Shown here: positions 56,101-64,000 of the stretch, one piece after another
Position numbering within the stretch: the stretch's first letter is position 1
Layout of the letters: every line of letters begins with the position of its first letter
NCBI GenBank assembly: GCA_022813625.1
Contig: JAKLMB010000002.1
Location: 558,001-622,000, forward strand
Origin: Aaosphaeria pasadenensis
Lineage: Eukaryota; Ascomycota; Dothideomycetes; Pleosporales
DNA length: 64,000 bases
Reading direction: 5' to 3'
Program-made: the position numbers and the translations under genes
Notes under the pieces: generated by a model
Database searches by the model: none
Seen by the model: the letters and a program-made list of their open reading frames with translations, nothing else
What the model was told of the DNA's origin: nothing

Positions 56101-56446
56101 TCCAAGATGCTATAGTTGAGGCGTCCTAGCGCGGTGTTCAATTACTTGATATGGAGGAAAATAGAAAACGTCCTGAGGTCGAAGACATGGTCGTGCAGAT
56201 ACTGCAATCCTGACACAATGCCTCATGATCTGCAAAGTCTCTTCCGCGCCTGTTGCAATCATTATTACGAGGCCTAGGCAAGGAAGTGTAGGGAAGCGCA
56301 AAGCTGATAGCTATATTATATCCAGTTGCCCATTTGCAAGACCTATAATAGAAGCACAGGGCTTTTAGGCCAAGATTCTTCTTTACTTTGCATGAGTCTT
56401 GCATAATCGAGATCGAGATCTTTTCTGTACTGTATGCTTCTTTGCG

Positions 56447-57715
56447 ATGTCGCAAACTGCAGAATTTAGCACAGCATACTTGGGCGCAAACAAAGGCCCC
56501 CAGGTGCTGGCCATCATCATCATTTTTCCTTGTCTCTCCTTGATTGTTGTCAGTCTGCGACTGTACACCAGAATTCAGATTGTGCGAAATCCATCTTGGG
56601 AAGATTTCGCCATACTCCTCGCATTGGTAAGTCTTTCACGGTTGTTAAGATTTTAGCCACAGCACTCATGACTCGTAATAGGTCTTCTCAACTGCAACTT
56701 CAATATGTCAAGGGACTCGTATGTAGCATACTTCTATCATTTTCCAATGAAGCTAATGGGATAAACAGAAGTATACAATGGCATGGGACGACATATCCAA
56801 GCACTGACGATGGAGCAAGGTATCGGCTCATTGAAGGTACCTGGCGCTCATTCCCACCTCTAATCAAAACTAACATACACAGGCTCTGTTCGCGAGCATC
56901 ATGATGTATAATTTCGGCCTTACATTAACCAAAGTATCCATCATTCTGCAGTATCTCCGCATTACCATCGACAAAGCAGTGCGGAAATGGTGCTTCGCTC
57001 TTCTGTACTTCACCCTGCTCAACTGCTTCCAGACTTTCATGACTGGAATATTTTCATGTTATCCGGTCGCAAAGTTCTGGGATGATCGCATACCCGGCGG
57101 CTGCGTGAACAAGCCAGCATTATGGTATGCAAATGCGGCCATCAACATCACGCAAGATATATGGCTCATCGTGCTTCCGGGTTTCATTCTCAGAAAACTC
57201 GTTCTCCCTCGCAGAGAGAAAATAAGTTTGATGTTGATTCTTGGACTCGGTGGATTGTAAGTGCCCACTGATTTATTTGTCATATCAATAGCTAACGATC
57301 TGGCAGTGCAAGTCTCGCATCCGTACTTCGACTTCATGCGTTGTACATTGTCGCAAAAAGCAAAGACATCACCTGGGACAATCCCGGAACTGCCACATGG
57401 TCTGCGATGGAACTAAACATCGGCATCATCTGCGCTTCATTGCCGACACTAAGAGCCTTCCTTGTCAAGTTCTTTCCCAATACGTTCACATCATCAGTTG
57501 TAGGGTTTCATCAAGGTTATAACTCTAACCAGAGTGGCGAAAGTACTGGACGCCGCCTCCTTCGACGGAGTCCGATTCCTCAAGCCCCCGCCAACGGAAT
57601 CATCGTCATCAAGAATGAGGTGGATATTGAAAGCGCGCGTCCAACTTTTCTGGCCAGTGATTCTGAGGCTGAAAGTGGTCCACGACCTCCTCAGATGGCC
57701 CAACTGGGGCATTGA
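56447..57715 (+). CDS. Fungal rhodopsin-domain (Pth11-like) seven-helix membrane protein, 355 residues
   Basis: Five exons: 56447-56626, 56682-56718, 56769-56836, 56883-57256 and 57307-57715. Joins were chosen so that the conserved segments read through: VYNGMGRHIQALTMEQ, ALFASIMMYNFGLTLTKVSI and FASLASVLRLHALYIVAKSK. The first helix follows MSQTAEFSTAYLGANKGPQV; a loop LRLYTRIQIVRNPSWEDFAI and GIFSCYPVAKFWD with GGCVNKPALWYANAAINIT are hallmarks of this family (rhodopsin-like domain, often called SAT20/Pth11-related). There is no N-terminal CFEM domain. The ~90-residue cytoplasmic tail is Ser/Pro-rich. Members act as surface receptors, some in host sensing; ligand unknown. Confidence 0.9.
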
Positions 57716-59471
57716 ATTCTTTCTTTGATGCAATCTTTTCATCCGCAGACGCTCTAGAGTGTGTGGATCTTAATACGCATGGATTCAGCCAGTTTCCTCT
57801 GTAGTACGCTTTAATCTTTTAGCTACAATTTCGAGTTCGTTGAGGTGTCAATTACCGAGATGATGCACATATGAGACTTTAGAGGGAATGAATAATGGTT
57901 TATAATGACCAGAAACGTAAACACAATCTAACTGATTCCTTCTATTTGTCGTGCTCTACTCTGATGATGCAAAAACGATCCCCTCTGCTCACTCCGGACC
58001 GTGAGGCATCCGCAATTCTCTAACGGATGGATCTACAAACAATACCACGTTTTTCGAGTCTTAGCTGCTTGAAGTCCAGGTACAAACTTAGGGACCATTT
58101 TCGGGCGCACGGAACAGTGCCACACATGGTCTCGGCGAAGCCGACATGATCGTCGCGGTACCAAGTCCAGCAGCAAATAGACTGCAGCAACGTTTCGACC
58201 TGACCACTTGCCACATTAGCCCATGTCCCCGGTTTGACGTCTCTACGAGCTGCATGCAGGAGAACCTGTGGAGTGCGTCGCCAAGACTTGAACCTGGATA
58301 CAACGTGTGTGTTATATAGTAGCCCGGAAGAAATGACGAGGAAGTAAAATGGAGCCGAACCCTTATCGGTGTGGAAACAATGGATAATATTCTTTTGAGA
58401 AGAAAACAATCTGACATTCATGCTGGAATGCAATACTGCGAGGGATGTCAGTCTGAGCATAAAGAAGGTTGCTTGTTTGGCAATCTGCATCGTGCATTGA
58501 ACACTAATACTCTCAAGGGGCCAACCACAGTGTTTTTATTGTGCGATGAAATGGTAGGAATTGCCCTGCAAGAGAAGACACGCCTTGTAATATGACTTTG
58601 TGCTATCTGTGACTAGTTGCTGTCATTCATTTTTCAATCCGCTGGAAGAAAACAGCAGCCTGGAGAACCTTACCATTTACCCTCACCTCGAGCATCTCCA
58701 GGAATGCGCAAGTGATCAAACAGGATGAGTAACTACTAATCGTTGAAGGCTTTGTATCAAAATACTGTCAAGTTAATATAAGACCCTATTCACACAAACC
58801 TTAGCTCAAGTAAAGCTTTCGCCTCCCACCGCTGATCAAACTCTTGGACATATGACCCTCAACCGCAATCCAGGTCGCTGGGGGCGGGGCACGGATGGGG
58901 TATATCCCTGATCCAACGCTTCATAACAGACGGATTAATTGTCGCCACGACCGGCTCCTCCCGGTACTGCAAGAACCATAATTGATTACATGCATAACAT
59001 GATGGTGGAACTGCAGCGCTGGATAAATGATGTGTGGGGAAATCCAGGTCAGGGCGCATCGTTTTGTGCTTGGAGGTGTTAAAGGAGGGAAGTATCTCAT
59101 GAGATGATATGATGGATTTCCATGGGCACAGTGCTGTCTTTTGACCAAGTGCACGATCGGTCAGTATTTCAAACCTTGTTCCTTGCCATACTTCAATTTA
59201 ATCACAGAAACAAGAGGGGGGTCGCAATGGTACGCAGTCTTTCTCACCGCTCCTATGACGCGAAGCACCATCACATACTGGCTGCACTGTAGGGTGTATT
59301 GTGAGCGGGAGAATTAGTCTATAGAAACATCAGGTGACAGCTTTTGCGTGAGATTCGATGTCCTCTACTGAATGCACGATCTTGTGTATCCAGGCTGACG
59401 AAGGTAGTCAGGCGTTAATCAATAGTCTTCTATGCATCAATCTGCAAGCCAACTACAGCCATGCGCCCAAA
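57716..59471. other. Intergenic, no gene seen
   Basis: 1.75 kb between the convergent rhodopsin-domain and FAH-hydrolase genes. A 156-codon minus frame (58020-58490) has no motif and is not called. Confidence 0.5.
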
Positions 59472-61398
59472 CTACAAGAACCCCGTGATCGCATTCACCA
59501 CCCCTTGAAGATCCTCAAAAACATGCCAATGCCCGACCCCCTCCAGCACCTCCAGTCCCGCATTTCCCCCCAACGACCCAATAACATACCTCTTGCACAA
59601 GTCCGGCGGTGATATCTGGTCGTCACTCCCCGTCACAATCAGAGTCTTCGTATGCAGGGCCGCAAAGTTGAGAGATCCACTTTCCGCAAGAGCCGTGCAA
59701 GCTTTGGCGTAGCCCTCAGGATCCTGTCCGAGCAGCGCCATTCGGAGAGCTGATGCGACGATGGGGTTGGATGCTGTCGTCTTTGCTGAGATGGCGAGGG
59801 AGACGATGGTGTCTGCGATGGATGGTATGCCTTGTGTGCGGACGGTAGTTGCGAAGTCATGGAACGCCTGTACTGATGCTTCTGGGAGGGGAGACGGCGG
59901 AGGTCCGAAGAGGATGAGCTTTGATACCTTCTCCGGGTGACGGAGGGCGAATTGGACGGCGACGAGGCAGCCGAGCGAGTGGCCGACAATCGTGGCTCCG
60001 GATCTGATGTCTGCGTGCTGGAATATGCCGTCCAGGTCTTCGGCGAAGGATTCGATGCTGAGCTTGCTCAAAGGTGATGTCGGAGACAATCCATGGCCTT
60101 CGAGGTCGAGCAAGTGCAGGGAATGGCGTCGTTCAATTCCCGTGGATTGTATAAGGGGTGCGAAATACTCATGGCTTCCTCCAAGACCATGCACGAAGAC
60201 GATAGGCGGTTTGTCGCTTGAGCCCAGCGACTTGTAGTATAGTGGCTTCTTGTTGATCTGTGTCAATACAGACGATCCGGCCGTTTTCGTGGCATTGGCT
60301 GATGTGAGATGTGTCCTACGCTCTACCTGACTTAAAGTAAGATTCACAGATCCTGCATCTGCAATGCGATTAGTCAGGGTGCCCAAGCCATTAATTGATA
60401 CCGCTATTGTGTCCCCAGGCTTGAGATACACAGGCGGTGTTCTTCCAATGCCAACGCCGGCGGGCTGAAGAGGTGTAAGCCTTTATGTTCTATGTGAATC
60501 TAATGTTACCATATGCTTACCGTTCCCGTCGCGAGAACATCTCCAGGCACAAGCGTTTGCCCTTCGGACATTGTCTTGATCAAGTAAGGTATGGAGAAAA
60601 TGAGGTCATCTGTGGTAGCATTCTGACGAAGCTCGCCATTGACGTGTGTTTGTACCCGAAGGACTTTATCGAGTTTTGATGCTGGGACAGCGATAGGGCC
60701 CTATTTCACGACGTGAGCAGACGTTAATGTAAAGTTCAGAAATGTTACGCACCATTGGGCAAAACGTGTCGGGCGATTTACCGATGTAGAACTGCTTGTG
60801 GTCGCGCTGTCTTTCACGTGCAGTCATGTCATTGATGATCGTGTAACCCCAGACATGGTCCAGGGCTTTTGCCTCAGGGATGCGGAAGCCAGGTTTTCCG
60901 ATTATCACGCCGATTTCCCCTTCATAATCTGCGGTCTGGGTAAACTCTGGATGGGGGTAGATTTCTTCGCCATCTGCGATGATCGAGGTGAACCTCTGTG
61001 CAGTTGAACGATATCGAAGTCAGTCTGTGTCTTATGGGTGGGTCGTATGGCCGACTGACTTTGGTAAAGATGACGGGATGCGATGGCTGATCGACCTTGT
61101 CGGAGCTGTCGAATCCAGAGCTATTGAACTCCTTCGCATGTTCCGCATAGTTCTTCCCTACGCAGAGCACATCGCGTCCTATGAGTGGGGGTAGGATCTT
61201 CGTCGTCGAAGCTGCTAGTGGCTCGCCAGCGCTAATGATATTGTCCTCGCCCACTTCAATGACTTGGTAGAGGTTTTCGACAGAGGTTCCAGACTTGAAG
61301 CTCAGAGGCCTAATTGTCTGATTGGACAGATCAAAATGCCCGATCCGTTCTTTATTTGTCCTAGGATCTTGGTATGCGACATAGTTTGTGTAGCTCAT
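59472..61398 (-). CDS. FAH-fold enzyme fused to an alpha/beta hydrolase, 584 residues
   Basis: Four exons: 61398-61060, 60995-60753, 60700-60521 and 60464-59472, joined in phase 0 with introns of 64, 52 and 56 nt. Residues 1-~285 are a fumarylacetoacetate-hydrolase fold: VLCVGKNYAEHAKEF, DYEGEIG (E138, E140) and NDMTARE (D169) are the metal-binding set, and LATGTPAGVGIGRTPPVYLK is the closing loop. Residues ~325-584 are an alpha/beta hydrolase: VFVHGLGGSHEYF, nucleophile S417 in VGHSLGC, acid D535/D536 in TGSDDQ, H566 in EGVGHWHVFED. Exon 4 spans the junction, so the fusion is not an artefact of joining frames. Hydratase/tautomerase plus C-C or lactone hydrolase steps occur together in aromatic ring-cleavage pathways; that role is inference. 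Confidence 0.88.
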
Positions 61399-63141
61399 GG
61401 TTCGAGCTAGGTTCGACGTGATGATCGTGTGAGCGTACTCGATTCGATGCCAAGCTTCGAAGGATCAACCTAGAAGTCTCGAGGAACAATGTAACTTTCT
61501 AATTCTCGTTTGGGATGTCGCTTGGATATGTTGAAAGATACAGCTCGTAGGTGGAAAGTCACAATTGAACGCTGCGGGGTAATGTTGTTGTTTGTTAGCC
61601 GGATTTGCGTGATAGTGGAGAACTAGTCGCCAGGGTTGGCATCAACCCTTGAAGCCCCATCAGCGAAAATCGGGATTGATTTCCCGACACTTCGTATCGT
61701 GAAGGATCGCCATGGCATTGTAGACTCAAAGATCCCAAAATGATACCTCGTATTGCAATTCGTGGTATGATTCATTATTGAATCCTGGTTACATATACTG
61801 CTAGCCGGCAATCCATTTGTGCCGCGAACATCATTCTATAATGATTATTCACGTTCCCACGCCCATAGCCTTTTCGCACATGGCTTTTGTCGCAAAACTA
61901 AGGATTGTTTTTTTTTCTCTTTGGCGTGAGTACATTGCTAACTATGACCAAGCAAATGTATCCTCCCCCGAGCAAAATTAGATATCAATCTGCCCTAAAT
62001 CCCGAAGGAATGTTTATGGAATGATGTGTCGAAGGCAATGATACCTTAGACCTGAGTAGTGCGAAACTATTCACACCATGATCCATAGTCTTGGAGACGG
62101 ACATTCTTCCTGATAGGTTTACTCATCGGAGGCTATTGGAGTTGACAGCGTGACAGCTCCCCTTGGTGCTCGGTGCGGGAAGTTCCGGTTCATTTTCAAG
62201 TGGCATCTGATAAAAATTTCTAGCCCTGAACTACTAATACTGGGTCGGATTCTCTCGCCACTACCCGGACCAGAGAAAGATTTTGGTCTAGAATTAATTG
62301 ATGAATTCTGTAGAAGCATGAAAGATGGTTCCAACATTGTCGAGAAAGATCCACTCACATACGCATAGACTGATTGAGCGTCGCAATGAAGGCTGCGATT
62401 CTCAGAGTCGCTCTTTGCAAGCAAGTGATGCGCCAGTCAAGGGAATACTGTGTAGACGGTCAGTCGGCATCTCCGATGCGCTACCGGCTGTCTTGACTCT
62501 TGAAACGACTGTACGGGACAAATGTCAGATCTTATTCAGTTACTAGTAGCCGAGGCTAACCAAGCTGTTGGACGCGTCGTACTGTTCTGTTTGGGTCTTT
62601 TGCTGTTGCAACCTTGTCCAAGCTCCTTGTACTGTAGCTCTGGAAAGTGAAATCCTCGAAAATTTGCCATTCAGGCGGTCGTCCGGCACTTTTATGTAGT
62701 GGCGTTGGGTGCATTCATTGGACCCGTTCCTCGTGGCACCCATTTTTATCCCGCCGCTAGAACCAAAGCAGGCGGATTCAATCTTATCAGATGCACTAGT
62801 TGGCCTTGGGATCCAGATAGCCCGATGTTGTGCAGGTTTTTCCCTCTCCTTTCCTGACCCTGGGAAAGAAAAGAGGGTAAACTATGACAATTGTGGTGTG
62901 TGCAGACGCAGAGACCATAATGGGCGGGTCACGTAGCATCTCTAGAAGACTTTCGCCCTTGGACTTTTCGCCCTGGCTCCCTGGCGGCCAAGCTCTTGTT
63001 GTGCCTAGAATTTATCAAATCTACCGTTGTAGTGGATGAATCCCACGACATTTAAATACCAGGGCCCATCTTCTTGAAGATCTTCATCGCGAATTCTCCA
63101 ATCTTTGAACAGATCCGCCTAGCTGTCGGTCGCTGTACAGT
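61399..63141. other. Divergent intergenic region
   Basis: Promoters of the FAH-hydrolase fusion gene and the siderophore transporter gene. The GATA-type site at 62784 is the only feature called; another near-match TTATCAAAT lies at 63012-63020. Confidence 0.5.
62784..62792 (-). promoter_or_regulatory. GATA-type iron-regulatory site (SreA/SRE-like)
   Basis: The bases TTATCAGAT on the plus strand are the exact reverse complement of ATCTGATAA, which fits the ATCWGATAA consensus of the fungal iron repressor SreA/SRE. It lies 350 bp upstream of the siderophore transporter start. In this regulon the factor represses siderophore uptake when iron is sufficient. The match is exact but only nine bases long, so function is inferred from position and the nature of the downstream gene. 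Confidence 0.5.
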
Positions 63142-64000
63142 ATGTCTGTCAACACAGAAATCGAAAAGGAAACTCCCGTTGATGTCAACGTCCATGACAA
63201 AGATCATGATGCGCCATCAAACGGGTTGCTCGGCGAGAAGTCGCCGGGTGTCGTTCGAATCGAGGCCTTGAATGCTCACATGTCTTTCATCAACCGCTGC
63301 TGTATCTTCTTCGGCCTCTTCCTTGTCGCGTATGCTTATGGACTCGACGGAACGCTGAGGGGTGTTTATCAGCCTTATGCTACTGCTGGTTTCAATGATC
63401 ATTCGCTATTGGCCACCATCAATGTTCTCAGAAGTGTCATTGCCGCCGCCGCCCAGCCTACTGCAGCCAAGATTGGTTCGTATACTTCTGAGCATTGAGT
63501 TGGCGACATACATGCTAATTGATTGACAGCCGATGTCTTCGGTCGTGTAGAGCTCGTCGTGATCTCAATCGTCTTCTATGTTGTCGGCACGATCATTGAA
63601 GCTTCCAGCCATAGCGTTGAAGCATTCTGTGCTGGTGCTGTCTTTTATCAAGTCGGTTACACAGTGGTCATCGTCTTGATTGAGATCAGTACGTATCCTT
63701 TGCCCATGCATACATACATTCAATATGCGGCACGTATTAACATCAACTGCTAGTTATTGCCGATGTCACGTCTCTCCGTTCTCGACTATTGGCCTCTTAC
63801 GTCCCTGCGATCCCATTCTTGATCAACACATGGGTCAGCGGAGACATCAGCCAGCAGGCCGTCAAGAACATCGGGTGGCGCTGGGGTGTGGGAATGTGGT
63901 GCATCATCTACACCGTCAGCTGCATTCCTCTAATCCTGTCTCTAATGTGGGCGAGCTTTAAGGCGAAGAAGAGCGGAGCCTTGGAGAGCTACAAGACCCC
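63142..64000 (+). CDS. MFS siderophore-iron transporter (5' part; runs off the right edge)
   Basis: Exons 63142-63475, 63530-63688 and 63754 onward, open at the window end. The start MSVNTEIEKETPVDVNVHDK gives a hydrophilic N-terminus. Then FFGLFLVAYAYGLDGTLRGV with YQPYATAGFNDHSLLATINV is the signature of the siderophore transporter family (MirB/Sit1/Arn type), followed by KIADVFGRVELVVISIVFYV and RLLASYVPAIPFLINTWVSG. About 246 of an expected ~600 residues are present. It imports ferric siderophores across the plasma membrane; the specific siderophore cannot be told. An SreA-like site lies upstream. Confidence 0.92.

Larger units (their letters stand above)
51729..56446. other. 4.7-kb gene-poor region with repeats
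   Basis: No confident gene. It contains the second SINE-like copy (52145-52308) and a 162-bp tandem duplication (52790-53113). Frames at 53565-53893, 54165-54467 and 55311-55892 lack motifs and splice support. Likely decayed repeat DNA. Confidence 0.55.

Noticed and set aside
58020..58490. 156-codon minus-strand frame
   Set aside because: No recognisable motif, and an overlapping second frame is equally open.
1..64000. CRISPR arrays, bacterial operons, rRNA genes
   Set aside because: None seen; the window is eukaryotic nuclear DNA with introns and no regularly spaced short repeats of CRISPR type.

Overview
The window is nuclear DNA of a filamentous ascomycete (Pezizomycotina). Protein-coding genes are broken by short introns of about 36-164 nt with GT...AG ends, families are fungal (a Dal5-type permease, a Pth11-like rhodopsin-domain protein, a siderophore transporter, a CFEM-like membrane protein), and genes lie on both strands without operons. 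Class cannot be fixed from sequence alone; gene content is compatible with Dothideomycetes. All exon joins below were made by eye from splice signals and reading frame.

Layout. 1-6.5 kb: the edge of a minus-strand gene, a microsatellite, a degenerate ~100-bp repeat, an unknown gene and a long probable mitochondrial coiled-coil protein. 6.5-16 kb: a possible pseudogene, a small secreted cysteine-rich protein made of two duplicated exons, a CFEM-like single-pass membrane protein and a GNAT acetyltransferase. 17-27 kb: an APC amino-acid permease, a Dal5-family MFS permease, a large unknown protein and a second GNAT enzyme. 28-35 kb: an ATP-grasp-like enzyme convergent with a flavin monooxygenase carrying a C-terminal DUF6314 domain, then LYRM2 and the histone N-acetyltransferase NAA40, divergent from a shared 401-bp spacer. 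35-41 kb: gene-poor and repeat-rich, with a 15-bp minisatellite, nested repeats with a conserved hairpin and a tRNA-derived SINE-like element. 42-51 kb: methionine aminopeptidase 2, a cysteine-rich membrane glycoprotein (possibly broken), a Cys-X-X tripeptide-repeat protein, a four-helix membrane protein, a large nuclear basic protein and a small secreted cysteine-rich protein. 52-56 kb: gene-poor, with a second copy of the SINE-like element and a 162-bp tandem duplication. 56-64 kb: a Pth11-like rhodopsin-domain protein, a fusion of fumarylacetoacetate-hydrolase fold and alpha/beta hydrolase, and the 5' half of a siderophore-iron transporter with a GATA-type iron-regulatory site upstream.

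The most striking item is the three-exon gene at 45905-46356. Its predicted 107-residue product has a cysteine at every third position for 25 consecutive repeats, and it begins with a classical N-myristoylation/palmitoylation signal (MGCNVS). I do not recognise this protein as a described family.
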